Source: Sphingobacterium spiritivorum (GTDB lineage Bacteria > Bacteroidota > Bacteroidia > Sphingobacteriales > Sphingobacteriaceae). From it: a stretch of 64,000 bases of DNA. The stretch is taken from contig NZ_CP068083.1 of NCBI RefSeq assembly GCF_016725325.1, positions 744,001-808,000 on the forward strand, read 5' to 3'. The notes under the pieces are model-generated. The model did no database searches. It was not told the origin of the DNA and worked only from the letters and a program-made list of their open reading frames with translations. The first letter of the stretch is position 1, and each line of letters opens with the position of its first letter. Position numbers and translations under genes: made by a program. Positions 52,895-61,899 of this stretch are shown here, piece by piece.

Positions 52895-54196
52895 GTAATA
52901 ATCAGAGTCCTTTATGGCTTTATCTGTTAACTTCTGCAGATTAGCAGTAAACTCTTTTGATCCTACAGTCTCGCTGATTATTTTACTTAAACCTTCAACA
53001 TCAACAATACCGTTTATAAATTCCGGAGAAGATAAAAAAGCCAGATCTTTTGAAAGACCCAATGAGTCAAAGTTCAGATTAAGATTTACAGGAGTCTGTA
53101 CATTTAACGGTGCTGCAGGTTTTATAGCCAGTGGATCCAAAGCATGCAGAGAATCCACAATAGTATCTCCTTGCAAAGCATTCTGAATGATAGTATCTGT
53201 ACATATTTCATGGGATACTCCTGGAATTGGATTTGTATCTGAAAAAGTATTATCTGCAATAGAAGAGTTTTCTGCTTTTGCATATGTGCATTCGCTGAAT
53301 ATCGCAATTGTTGCCAGTAATATCAGTACGCTGAACAATTGAAATGCATGGGATCTCAACTGTGAGGGTTTACGGGTAATCATAAGTAATCTCTTTTTAA
53401 TTAATGAATGGTTAAACGGACTCACCAATGTGGTTATATGTTTTTGAGAAACGGTATTAATTAGTAAGGACAAATAATTAAAATGGTTTCCTGTAGATAC
53501 TACAGCCTCATCTGCTAAAAATTCATGATTTGTCTGGATAGCTTTTCTGTAAAAATACAAGGCCGGATTGAACCAGAAGAAAACGAGTAATGTTTCTATA
53601 AATATGACATCCCAGGTGTGATTTTGCCTGATATGGGCCATTTCATGGCGAAGAATATCCTTTTCCAGACCACTGCGGTATTCATCTCTGTTTACAAAAA
53701 GAAATCTGAAAAAGCTGAAAGGAGATATTGGTTCATCCAGCAAAACAATCGTTACCTCGTCTTCTCTTATTTGTTCTGCATTGACAATCTTACGATATAA
53801 TCTCCTTAGATTTCTATTGAAACGAATAGCCATGACCACAGCCCCGATAAAATAAAGAGCCATTACACCTATAATAACATCATAGATAAGCGGTCTTGAA
53901 TTGTCTACGGGAGGAGGAACTGCCTCTGCATTAACATACTGGACAGATTCAACGAAATCTTCCTGTGACTCTATCGGTGCCTCATACTGTACTGCTGGCA
54001 TTTCTTCTATCAATGGAATTCCCATCGCAGGTTCCTCTACTTCAAATACAAAGAAAGGAATCATTAATGCCAAAATCAGAGAAGATAACAGGTACCATCT
54101 GTTGATTTTAAAAGACTTCACATACTGCAGCAACACAAAATATAACACAATAAATATTGTGGAGGTCGCGAGGAATTTCAGAACAAAATCAATCAT
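52400..54196 (-). CDS. BlaR1/MecR1-like M56 peptidase with periplasmic repeat domain
   Basis: A 598-aa membrane sensor-protease. Four membrane segments (about 4-25, 34-50, 105-125, 205-222) surround the zinc protease motif RHEMAHIRQNH (near 190); another segment follows at about 287-305. Instead of the penicillin-binding domain of BlaR1, the periplasmic part carries about eight repeats based on NSPEFKA-x-I-x-KIE: three of 23 residues, then three of 28 or more, with two decayed copies before (coding for residues about 435-598 lies in 52400-52894). It should cleave the BlaI-like repressor upon an unknown signal. It overlaps that gene by 8 bases. Confidence 0.85.
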   Translation of the reverse strand: MIDFVLKFLATSTIFIVLYFVLLQYVKSFKINRWYLLSSLILALMIPFFVFEVEEPAMGIPLIEEMPAVQYEAPIESQEDFVESVQYVNAEAVPPPVDNSRPLIYDVIIGVMALYFIGAVVMAIRFNRNLRRLYRKIVNAEQIREDEVTIVLLDEPISPFSFFRFLFVNRDEYRSGLEKDILRHEMAHIRQNHTWDVIFIETLLVFFWFNPALYFYRKAIQTNHEFLADEAVVSTGNHFNYLSLLINTVSQKHITTLVSPFNHSLIKKRLLMITRKPSQLRSHAFQLFSVLILLATIAIFSECTYAKAENSSIADNTFSDTNPIPGVSHEICTDTIIQNALQGDTIVDSLHALDPLAIKPAAPLNVQTPVNLNLNFDSLGLSKDLAFLSSPEFINGIVDVEGLSKIISETVGSKEFTANLQKLTDKAIKDSDYYDSPEFKAHIKKIEKDAAKIEAYYNSRKFKSNIKKIEKDAAKMEAKYNSPEFKAHIKKIEDDAAKIEAYYNSPEFKAKIAKIEREAEESARKAEDARINSPEFKAKIAKIEREAEERARKAEEARINSPEFKAKMEKIERNAEEQGRKEAEKARKAAEARALKTN

Positions 54197-54584
54197 CTTT
54201 TCTTTTTTTAAGTTCTTGGTCTACTATTTTTCTTAAGCTTTCCAGCTCTTTATCACTAAGGTTGGATGAAGTCGTAAAAAAAGAGGCAAACTGAAGTGCT
54301 GAATCATTGAAAAACTGCTTAATCATTCCGCTCATCTGATTTGAAAAATATGCATCCTTTTTAATTAACGGAAAATATCTCCTCGAATTGCCAAACATCT
54401 CATAATCAATCACTCCCTTGTCCTGCAAACGCTTCAGCAACGTTGCAATCGTTGTCGTAGCTGGCTTAGGGTCAGGATAACATTCGATGATATCTTTCAG
54501 AAATGGTTTTCCCGATTGCCAGATAAAATCCATCAACTCTTCTTCCTTTTTGGATAAACTCGTCTCTATGTTATTAGAATTCAT
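54189..54584 (-). CDS. BlaI/MecI-family repressor
   Basis: A 131-aa winged-helix repressor: LSKKEEELMDFIWQSGKPF, PATTTIATLLKRLQDKGVIDYEMFGNSRRYFP and a C-terminal dimerisation helix. BlaI-type repressors are inactivated by cleavage by the partner M56 sensor, encoded directly downstream. The start is ATG 54584 (MNSNNIETSL), since the upstream ten codons of the open frame lie in a promoter-operator (54585-54617). Confidence 0.9.
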   Translation of the reverse strand: MNSNNIETSLSKKEEELMDFIWQSGKPFLKDIIECYPDPKPATTTIATLLKRLQDKGVIDYEMFGNSRRYFPLIKKDAYFSNQMSGMIKQFFNDSALQFASFFTTSSNLSDKELESLRKIVDQELKKRKDD

Positions 54585-54617
54585 TCTACAAATGTAGAGC
54601 ATATTTTTAATCACACA
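54585..54617 (-). promoter_or_regulatory. BlaI-type operator overlapping -7 of a leaderless promoter
   Basis: Perfect dyad TCTACA-AA-TGTAGA (54585-54598) contains TACA-n2-TGTA, the BlaI/MecI half-site arrangement. On the minus strand the same bases supply a -7 TACATTTG, with a TTG about 19 bases upstream as a -33. The distance from -7 to the ATG leaves room for almost no 5' leader. Confidence 0.65.
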
Positions 54618-54798
54618 ATAGCGAGAATAAAATTAAATCACAAACACCTGATTATTAGATAATTAATTTTAAAAAATAATACAATATTATCTTACCAAAA
54701 TCTTATTGTAGCAAAAATCAAGTCCTCTGCGTTTAGATTATTGAAAAATGATTTGCCGGCAGTCATCTAATTAATTTTAAACTTTTAACAAAAAAGAA

Positions 54799-55206
54799 AT
54801 GAAAAAGATGAATTTCAAATCAGGTATTTTAGCAGCTCTTACAGTATTATTAAGTATTTCTTTATTGTATTCTTGTGATAAAGACGACAACAATGTATCC
54901 ACCTATCCCAAAAATGTGAAAATTGCTTACAGCATCACTTCCAAATCCAAGGATATTAAGACAGGTAAGTTGACTTTTACAGACAGTACAGGAAAAGACT
55001 CTGTACAAACAAATGGACAAGTTCCTTTCCATAAATCTGTTCCAAGATTAATTTCTAAACCAGGCGAGAAGGCAAAATTAGCTTTCGCTTCTGCCGGAAA
55101 CGGAGAAATCATATTAGAAATCAAAGTAGATGAAAAGGTCGTAAAAACAGAATCCTTCAAATCTGCAGCAGATAGTCTAAAAGGATCAATTGAATATATT
55201 TTCTAG
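54799..55206 (+). CDS. small lipoprotein
   Basis: A 135-aa lipoprotein: signal segment and lipobox LLYSCDKD near residue 26 with Asp at +2, then a beta-rich domain of about 100 residues that may be a single immunoglobulin-like fold. I do not recognise a family. It is divergent from the BlaI/BlaR1-like pair over 214 bases and could be a target of that system, though no BlaI operator is visible at its own promoter. It has its own terminator. Confidence 0.7.
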   Translation: MKKMNFKSGILAALTVLLSISLLYSCDKDDNNVSTYPKNVKIAYSITSKSKDIKTGKLTFTDSTGKDSVQTNGQVPFHKSVPRLISKPGEKAKLAFASAGNGEIILEIKVDEKVVKTESFKSAADSLKGSIEYIF

Positions 55207-55235
55207 CCATTTTCTATTTTTAATATATTTTAAAG

Positions 55236-55261
55236 AGTCAGTTCCATTCCTGGGACTGGCT
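55236..55261 (+). terminator. terminator after small lipoprotein gene
   Basis: Ten-pair stem AGTCAGTTCC / GGGACTGGCT with two G-U pairs, followed by T6, 30 bases after the stop. Confidence 0.85.
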
Positions 55262-55440
55262 TTTTTACTATAGATGGGAAGTAATATTACAGAACAGACC
55301 TCCCTGTTAAAGGATTTTCTTATAATCTTTCTTAACACTTCTGCATCTTGTAGCTCTGCTATTAATTTCTGATATTAGAGAGTTGAATTTCATAGCAGTA
55401 ACACCAATATAAGCTGCACACATAAAAACAAATTCTAAAT

Positions 55441-56478
55441 ATGAATTTATCCAATCTGCATCTCGAAAAAATAAAAATCCCTAAAGACGTCAAAAGTAAA
55501 ATACAGGATGACATCTGGGAATGTTCCGATTATCAGCCTTTTGAAATTAACATTTCAATTGTCCTGCGGAAGGGAGAAGAAGTGTTAAATTATTCTTTAG
55601 AATTTTCACCTTCGGAAACAGTCTTCGAGAATATCAATAAAAATTTGCAACAGTTAAAATATATTGCGGATGGTTATGGTTGGCAGGATTTTACTCTTAA
55701 AAAACTAATCACGGACAAGGTTCAGTTTACTGGGGAAACAGGAAGCGATAGTGACAGCGAAACCTGTGTTCTGTTCAGTAACAACGAAGATGATTTCCGA
55801 TTACTATTAAAACATTTTTCTACGTATATCAGAGAACTTTCGGTTAGTTCCGGTATTAAGGAAGATGTGGAAAGGACAATATCTGTTAAAAGGTTTTGGA
55901 GTCATACAGATGAGAATGATGGTATTGACAAACCCGAAATTATGTTTAAAAGACCGAGAGTTGATTATAGAATAAGTGAGTATGTATGGGAATTTATAGA
56001 GACTAATATTCTTGCTCCAAAAAAGTTATTACAGAAAAACAGCCTTAATATTACCTTGTTTCCTGGTCCGATAAAGAAAAGTCACAAATTTTTCTACGGC
56101 TCTGTGTATGATACCGAAAGTATAAAGTTTCGCCCCTCTCTGAGAGGAAGCAAGCTAAAAGAAATTAGTATCTCCTGTAGTTACAATGGATTCACTGAGA
56201 CAATGTCACCTATGGAATATGCCAGTATAGTATACGATATGTACTGTTCGTTTATTGTCGACAACTTCAAAAAAATAACCAAAGAGGAATGCGATGAATT
56301 AAAGATCAGAATGAATCCTGAACTCATCAACTCTTTTGAATTTCCTGCGTCTTTTGAAAATCAAAAATACAGTGGAGATGGAGGCGGATATGGTGGCCGA
56401 TCGGTAAATTTTGTACCGGATCCGAATGCAAAACCATATAATTACAAAGAAGCATATTTAGAACATTATAAACATTAA
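55441..56478 (+). CDS. uncharacterised cytosolic protein
   Basis: A 345-aa protein without signal, membrane segments or motifs I know. The sequence is rich in aromatic and charged residues and looks like a folded alpha/beta protein; the C-terminus has a Gly/Tyr-rich stretch (SGDGGGYGGRS). It is an isolated gene in a region of accessory genes with long spacers. Large orphan proteins of this type are often immunity or stress proteins, but nothing here shows it. Confidence 0.7.
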   Translation: MNLSNLHLEKIKIPKDVKSKIQDDIWECSDYQPFEINISIVLRKGEEVLNYSLEFSPSETVFENINKNLQQLKYIADGYGWQDFTLKKLITDKVQFTGETGSDSDSETCVLFSNNEDDFRLLLKHFSTYIRELSVSSGIKEDVERTISVKRFWSHTDENDGIDKPEIMFKRPRVDYRISEYVWEFIETNILAPKKLLQKNSLNITLFPGPIKKSHKFFYGSVYDTESIKFRPSLRGSKLKEISISCSYNGFTETMSPMEYASIVYDMYCSFIVDNFKKITKEECDELKIRMNPELINSFEFPASFENQKYSGDGGGYGGRSVNFVPDPNAKPYNYKEAYLEHYKH

Positions 56479-56675
56479 AATGAGAAGTATAATTACGTTT
56501 ATTACTTTAAACCTCTTAACAGTATGCTTAAATATATTATCCGGGGTAATAAACAGACGGGCTGAATATAAATTCAGCCCGGACTATTTCCGGCACAATG
56601 TCAGGTATGAATTATACCGGATTTGATTTATTAAAATAGAAAATTGTTAGATTTTTATATCAAAATTGGAATACA

Positions 56676-57422
56676 TCAATGATGAGCCGAATGACTATTG
56701 TTGCTATCCACACCTTCATCACCCTCTGAAGACAATACAGTAAAATCAGCAGTATGCACCTTCCCTTCTATTTTGAATTGTACCCACATTCTATACAAAC
56801 CTGATTTTTTAATATCGGTTTTTGCATATATAGGAAAGCGATCGTCAGACATGGGATGGATGTGAAGGAAATCCTTATCTATCTGACTAATCATTACGAT
56901 ATGAGCATTTGCCCCAAGATAAGGCTCCATATCTTTTTCAGTAAGCATTCTACCTTCTTTTTCTATTGAAAATTGCAGACTCATTGCTGTATTCGTTTTA
57001 AACTTCTCTCCGTTTAATAATGTTATCGTATAACCTTCAACTGTTGTCACCAACTTTGGCTTCTGCTCCACAACCTGATGAAGGCGTCTGCCTTGAACAC
57101 CAACAAGTTTCATACTCACGCTTGCAGGAAGACCGACAGGTTTGTAATCAATAAAAAAAATATACTTCCCTGCCGATGGAAAAGTCTCTGCGACATAATA
57201 AGTTCCATCGGCCTGTTTTTCAGGATGAATATGATCAAACCATGTTAATTCTTCATTGACGACCAACAGATGCATTTTCATCGTATGAACGACTTCCAAA
57301 GGAACATTGATACCGTCTTCGGTAATTGATAGAACAAAAAATGCGGGTTTGTCAGCTTCTATTATCTGGGGTTCGAAAGCGATCTTTACTTTCGCCGGAT
57401 CTTTATGCGGATGTGTATTCAT
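56676..57422 (-). CDS. histidine-rich two-domain protein, possible metal binding
   Basis: A protein of about 248 aa with two similar halves of beta-rich type. Each has a His cluster: HTMKMHLLVV with FDHIHPE in the first and AHIVMI with FLHIHPM in the second. The C-terminus is SHSAHH. This HxH spacing suggests copper or other metal binding, in the style of YtkA/FixH-like proteins. There is no signal peptide. The start at ATG 57422 (MNTHPHK) is uncertain: the frame is open to ATG 57461. The gene is alone. Confidence 0.65.
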   Translation of the reverse strand: MNTHPHKDPAKVKIAFEPQIIEADKPAFFVLSITEDGINVPLEVVHTMKMHLLVVNEELTWFDHIHPEKQADGTYYVAETFPSAGKYIFFIDYKPVGLPASVSMKLVGVQGRRLHQVVEQKPKLVTTVEGYTITLLNGEKFKTNTAMSLQFSIEKEGRMLTEKDMEPYLGANAHIVMISQIDKDFLHIHPMSDDRFPIYAKTDIKKSGLYRMWVQFKIEGKVHTADFTVLSSEGDEGVDSNNSHSAHH

Positions 57423-57461
57423 ATTAATAATTTCATTTCTTATCATACAAATGTCCGTCAT

Positions 57462-57941
57462 TAACTTTCTTTCCTGTTACGATATTACCGAATAGAGTTA
57501 TAATATTTATGGAATTATTACCGTAACAGACAACTAATACACTTATATAGAGAGGATAAAGCGAAAAATACTGTTAGCAATCTCTCTATATATACTTCAT
57601 TTGTAAAATTGCAGGATAACAATAACAAACAGGTTTAATAATCTCCCTATCTATAGCGTATTTATTATTTTGAATTAAAAGCACAAATGAGGCCAGGAAC
57701 TAATGTCATGGAGTATAATACTGATAAATGAACTGTACCGAATTTGCTTTTGTCAGAGATAACGAAGTATCAAAATAAAAAAGACAACAGTGTAACTGTA
57801 TATTTGAATATTTTGAGTAAATTCATTGTATTTATAATCACGATGGACTTAACACGAAGCGAACAGTAAATTCATTGTATTTATAATCACGATGGCCTAA
57901 AGACGAAGCGAACAGTAAATACACAGCAATAACAAACACAA
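57462..57941. other. intergenic region with 49-bp tandem repeat
   Basis: No gene is seen. The right part carries a 49-base tandem repeat directly before the DUF695 gene; the left part is AT-rich and should hold promoters for the two flanking genes. Confidence 0.6.
57816..57920 (+). repeat. 49-bp tandem repeat
   Basis: Two copies of a 49-base unit start at 57816 and 57865 and a partial third copy (AGTAAAT) at 57914. The first 31 bases of the two copies are identical; the rest differ at only a few bases, and both end CGAAGCGAAC. The repeat ends 22 bases before the DUF695 gene start and so lies in its promoter or leader. Confidence 0.85.
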
Positions 57942-59039
57942 ATGAGTTTTCTTAAAAACATATTCGGCAACAAAAAAGAAACCGTTAAAACCTATCAAGA
58001 GTTTTGGAGGTGGTTTCAGGCGAACGAGCAGACATTTCATAACATTATCAAAAGCGGTAAAAATCCAGAAAAAGATTTTTTCGACAAATTATCACATAAG
58101 CTTGGCGAAATTAAAGATGGTTTTTACTTTTTAGCGGGAATGCTTAACGATAATACAGCAGAATTGGTGTTTACCCCGGACGGAATAATACAAAACATTG
58201 TATTCGTTGAAGAACTTGTAAATGAGGCACCAACAATACCTCATTGGAAATTTACCGCACTAAAACCTGCTGTTGATATTGAAAACCTGGGTATAAAAAT
58301 GGGTGGCTATGAATTTAACAGTGAAAACCTTTCGTTTTACGCTATTGACCATGCAAGTTATCCTGATGAGGTTGACATTGTAATCATTCACAACAATTAC
58401 AATGAAAAAGACAAATCAATCCTTATAAATGGAACATTTATTTTCCTTGATAACTATCTCGGAGAATTAAATGCAGTCACCACAATAGACAATGCCATAG
58501 TAATTTCTAAAGAACGGGCAGAAAAAGAACCTATTCCTATTACCAAACTGAAAGACTACCTGATTTGGAGAGAAAAAGAATTTGTTGAAAAATATAGCGG
58601 AATTCGCTACAATACCGAAAACGACAGTTATGCCAGTCTGGAAGCTGAACTTAATAACGGATTACCTTTGATAGCGATTGTCAATTCGACCTTACTGCAG
58701 TGGAACAGTAAAGCATCACATCCATGGATTTTGACAATTGAAATTAATTACAAAGGCAGTAACAATAACGGCATGCCAGATAAAAGCACTTATGAACTGC
58801 TCAACCAATTTGAAGATCAGGTAATATCAGAACTAAAAGATAGTGACGGTTACCTGAATATCGGCAGGCAAACGGCTGACAATTCAAGAGAAATTTACTT
58901 TGCCTGTCATGATTTCAGAAAACCTTCCAAAGTATTGCACGAACAGTCAAAAAAATACTCAAATAAGTTGGATATAAAATATAACATCTATAAAGACAAA
59001 TACTGGCAATCTTTTGAACGCTTTATACCGAACAGATAG
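57942..59039 (+). CDS. DUF695-domain protein
   Basis: A 365-aa cytosolic protein. The C-terminal 130 residues fit DUF695 (WILTIEINYKG, then YLNIGRQTADNSREIYFACHDF and an EQSKKYSNKL helix); the N-terminal 200 residues resemble Bacteroidota proteins that usually accompany it (FWRWFQANEQTFHNII). Function unknown; DUF695 proteins occur near toxin or stress genes. The ATG 22 bases after the tandem repeat is the only plausible start. Confidence 0.8.
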   Translation: MSFLKNIFGNKKETVKTYQEFWRWFQANEQTFHNIIKSGKNPEKDFFDKLSHKLGEIKDGFYFLAGMLNDNTAELVFTPDGIIQNIVFVEELVNEAPTIPHWKFTALKPAVDIENLGIKMGGYEFNSENLSFYAIDHASYPDEVDIVIIHNNYNEKDKSILINGTFIFLDNYLGELNAVTTIDNAIVISKERAEKEPIPITKLKDYLIWREKEFVEKYSGIRYNTENDSYASLEAELNNGLPLIAIVNSTLLQWNSKASHPWILTIEINYKGSNNNGMPDKSTYELLNQFEDQVISELKDSDGYLNIGRQTADNSREIYFACHDFRKPSKVLHEQSKKYSNKLDIKYNIYKDKYWQSFERFIPNR

Positions 59040-59175
59040 AATAAGACTGTAACTCATCAGGAATTGGAGATAATTAATAAACAATAGAGTACAAGCAAAC
59101 TTTTTTTGGTCGCAAGCGGGTGTTTGCTTTTATGCTTTGCGCTAAGCTGACTTTACTAAATGGTGTAAACCTCTC

Positions 59176-59209
59176 TGCCCTGCGGGCATCTCTCCTTAGA
59201 AAGGAGAGA
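59176..59209. repeat. REP-like double hairpin
   Basis: Two adjacent perfect hairpins: TGCCC-TGC-GGGCA (59176-59188) and TCTCTCCTT-AGA-AAGGAGAGA (59189-59209). Such paired short hairpins in spacers look like dispersed REP elements. It may also terminate the DUF695 transcript. Confidence 0.55.
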
Positions 59210-59291
59210 ATTAATCAGGTTTAACCTTTTTCATTCTGTCTGACTCAAGCTTCATTTTAGTGTTTTACAGCAATCCTAAAAATTAAAAAAT

Positions 59292-59705
59292 ATGACATCT
59301 CTGCAAAAACGCTCTTTCATCACTGTACTCGGAATAGGATTTCTAATCTGGCTACTTGCAACTATTGCCTTCAGAATAGCCGGGCAATTCTTTTTTATTA
59401 CTGAATCCACGACAATACTTACCATTTTATATATTATAGTAGTACCAGTATTGGGATTGATCACTGTGCTTACCTGTAAAAGATTCCGATTAACAGGATT
59501 TGAAAACATAGTTGCAGGAGTACTTTTAGTATTGCCCGGAATGTTTATAGACACTTTTGTAATTCAATTTTTTGATCATATATTTCCCAATATGCCAGCC
59601 AGCAGAGCGGCGACATTTGGTTCCTGGCTGATGTGGGCCTATACTATTGTCCTAATCACTTCATTAATCAGAGGATTGAAACAACAATCACAATCACATC
59701 GTTAA
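59292..59705 (+). CDS. DUF5367-type membrane protein
   Basis: A 137-aa protein with four predicted membrane helices (about 8-28, 38-60, 75-95, 112-130). The pattern FRIAGQFFF near the first loop and AATFGSWLMWAYTIVL at the end match DUF5367, a small membrane family of unknown function in Bacteroidota. It precedes the YCII-sigma cassette by 160 bases and may not be co-transcribed. Confidence 0.78.
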   Translation: MTSLQKRSFITVLGIGFLIWLLATIAFRIAGQFFFITESTTILTILYIIVVPVLGLITVLTCKRFRLTGFENIVAGVLLVLPGMFIDTFVIQFFDHIFPNMPASRAATFGSWLMWAYTIVLITSLIRGLKQQSQSHR

Positions 59706-59864
59706 TTGGTGATTCCGCGTATCCGGAATATATCGATAATGAATAAAACATCTTAAATTTTTTAGGCACAAAAAGCTTTCCGGAATTATACTAAAAAAAT
59801 ATTTCAAAAAATGTCCAAAACGGAAATGGTAAAATGTCTTTACTGAAATTCTAAACAATTGATC

Positions 59865-60221
59865 ATGAAAAAATTCTTATTACTACTTCACGAAGATGTT
59901 CAAAAAATCAGTGAGTTATCGTCAACAGAAATGCAGGAATTAGCTAATTCTCATATGAGTTGGGCAAATAAACTGGCTGAAGCAGGACATTTAATTTCCG
60001 GTGACGGATTACATGAAAAAGGTATTCTGATTATCGGAAAAGATTGTGTAATAAAAGACGGGCCTTATCTGGAATCCAAAGAGATTATTGGAGGATACTA
60101 TCTTTTGCAGGCATCCGATCTACAAACGGTTGTGGACTTAGCCAAAGAGTGTCCTACACATCTGTATGGCGGAACTACTGAAATAAGACCTGTCATGGAA
60201 ATGGAAGATTATGAAGAATAA
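59865..60221 (+). CDS. YCII/DGPF-domain protein
   Basis: A 118-aa ferredoxin-like fold protein of the YCII family: MKKFLLLLHED, SWANKLAEAGHLISGDGL, and the signature IKDGPYLESKEIIGGYYLL, where DGPY stands for the usual DGPF. Genes of this type are almost always next to ECF42 sigma factors, as here, where the sigma gene starts 11 bases before this stop. It may sense or modify a small molecule linked to sigma activity. A TTG two codons upstream is also in frame. Confidence 0.9.
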   Translation: MKKFLLLLHEDVQKISELSSTEMQELANSHMSWANKLAEAGHLISGDGLHEKGILIIGKDCVIKDGPYLESKEIIGGYYLLQASDLQTVVDLAKECPTHLYGGTTEIRPVMEMEDYEE

Positions 60222-61428
60222 TTTACTCCCCGAGGAAGAAACGAATTACAGAGCACTATATGGGAAACTGTTCTCTGGATTGTTATATCAATTTGGCACC
60301 GGTTACGTTACTGAAATTGAGGACGCGATTCAGAATTCATTTTTGAAATCCATGAAGATATGGGAGCAAAATAATGTGCTCAAGAATAAAGAGAACTGGT
60401 TTTTTATTGTAGCCCGAAATGATGTCCTGAATCAGATTAGGAACCAACAGAAAGCGAACAATATTCCTTCTGTGGGAAATAGTGAAGAAGATACAGCAAC
60501 CGGAAATGAAAAAGATCTGCGCCTCCAAACGATAATCTTTATTGCGTCATTGAAAAGTGTATCAAACCAGACCAAAATACTTTTTATACTTAAAAATATT
60601 TTTGGTTTGAGCACAGCTGAAATAAGCGACAGTACATTGATCAATCAGGATGCCATTTATAAAAGTATCAACCGGACAAAAAAAATGCTTCAACTGGAAT
60701 TCCATAACCGGACAATTGACATAAACTCTGTTTCAGCAGAGCAACAGACCATTCCGGTTATAGAAGAAATTCTTTATGGAGTCTTCAATATTGGTTTTGA
60801 TTCTTTTAATGAAAAAACAGCCAATATAGTGAATGAAGACTTATGTATAGAAGCATTTTCGCTGACTAAATTGTTACTGAATCAGTATCAGTATGATTCA
60901 ACCAGCAATTTATTAGCTTTATTTTGTTTTCATATTGCGCGCATACCTGCACGCATAGATAATCAAAAGTTTATTTCTTTTTTTAACCAGAACCGTAACA
61001 AATGGAATAAGCAATTAATAGACTCCGGTTTCCATTATCTCAGAAAACCAAACGCTATCCACCGGATTTATCTTGAGGCTGTCATTATCAGCAAGTATAT
61101 GTCAACATATCCCTTAACCTCAAATGACTGGACAGATATTGCCAAATTGTACGAAACAATACTTCAGGTATCGCAATCACCTATTGTAAAACTAAATTAT
61201 TGCTTTTGTTTAAGCCGCAGCGGAAAAACGAAGGAAGCTCTTATTCTTCTTTCTGAAATTAAAAAGCAATTACCGGACGAACATATCTATTTTGCTTTGG
61301 TAAAAGCTAAATTACTGAAGGAAACGGAACCTGAGGAGGCTAATGATCTGTTAACTTCCCTTTTGCATAAAATCAACCAAAAAATCAGAAAAGAATACCT
61401 TTTAGAAAACGAACTCATTCCGTTATAA
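60211..61428 (+). CDS. ECF42-type RNA polymerase sigma factor
   Basis: A 405-aa sigma factor. Sigma2 lies at about 10-80 (EDAIQNSFLKSMKIWEQ, NWFFIVARNDVLNQIR) and sigma4 at about 115-165 (ILFILKNIFGLSTAEISDS). The C-terminal 230 residues form the helical extension typical of ECF42 (VIEEILYGVFNIGFDSF, then TPR-like helices), thought to replace an anti-sigma factor as the control element. It overlaps the YCII gene and is followed after 3 bases by a lipoprotein gene, so all three likely form one operon. Confidence 0.88.
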   Translation: MKNNLLPEEETNYRALYGKLFSGLLYQFGTGYVTEIEDAIQNSFLKSMKIWEQNNVLKNKENWFFIVARNDVLNQIRNQQKANNIPSVGNSEEDTATGNEKDLRLQTIIFIASLKSVSNQTKILFILKNIFGLSTAEISDSTLINQDAIYKSINRTKKMLQLEFHNRTIDINSVSAEQQTIPVIEEILYGVFNIGFDSFNEKTANIVNEDLCIEAFSLTKLLLNQYQYDSTSNLLALFCFHIARIPARIDNQKFISFFNQNRNKWNKQLIDSGFHYLRKPNAIHRIYLEAVIISKYMSTYPLTSNDWTDIAKLYETILQVSQSPIVKLNYCFCLSRSGKTKEALILLSEIKKQLPDEHIYFALVKAKLLKETEPEEANDLLTSLLHKINQKIRKEYLLENELIPL

Positions 61429-61431
61429 AAG

Positions 61432-61899
61432 ATGAAAATTTCATTGAAATATTTAGCTATTATGCTTTCGGTCTTTGTTTTTACAATGTGCATCAGCAAA
61501 CAAAATAGTCCTGCAAAGGCACCTGACTTTGACTGGATTTCAGGAAACTGGCAGCGAATAAATGAAGAAAAGGGTAAAACAACATTAGAAAGCTGGGAAA
61601 AATTAAATGACTCTGCATACCACGGTATTGGATTTACATTACGAGATAAAGACACCATCAGTCAGGAACAAATGCAACTTATAAAAACAAATGGGAATTG
61701 GAGTTTATTAGTAAAAGCTCCTGAAGAAAAAGAGTTTACAAAGTTTAGAGTATCAGATATAGGTACAGATTCATTTACATGCAAAAACGATTCCCTGAGT
61801 TTTCCAAAACAGATAAAATACTGGAAAAACGGAGAAAATCTCCATGCATTAGTATCAGGAGACAGCCTCATACTGTCATTTGAATTTGAAAGACTTTAA
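61432..61899 (+). CDS. DUF6265-like lipoprotein
   Basis: A 155-aa secreted protein with an N-terminal hydrophobic segment and a lipobox-like FTMC near residue 20. The pattern FDWISGNWQRIN and ESWEKLNDSAYHGIGF matches the DUF6265 family, a lipocalin-like beta barrel of unknown function. Three bases after the sigma gene, it is the likely third gene of its operon. Confidence 0.75.
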   Translation: MKISLKYLAIMLSVFVFTMCISKQNSPAKAPDFDWISGNWQRINEEKGKTTLESWEKLNDSAYHGIGFTLRDKDTISQEQMQLIKTNGNWSLLVKAPEEKEFTKFRVSDIGTDSFTCKNDSLSFPKQIKYWKNGENLHALVSGDSLILSFEFERL

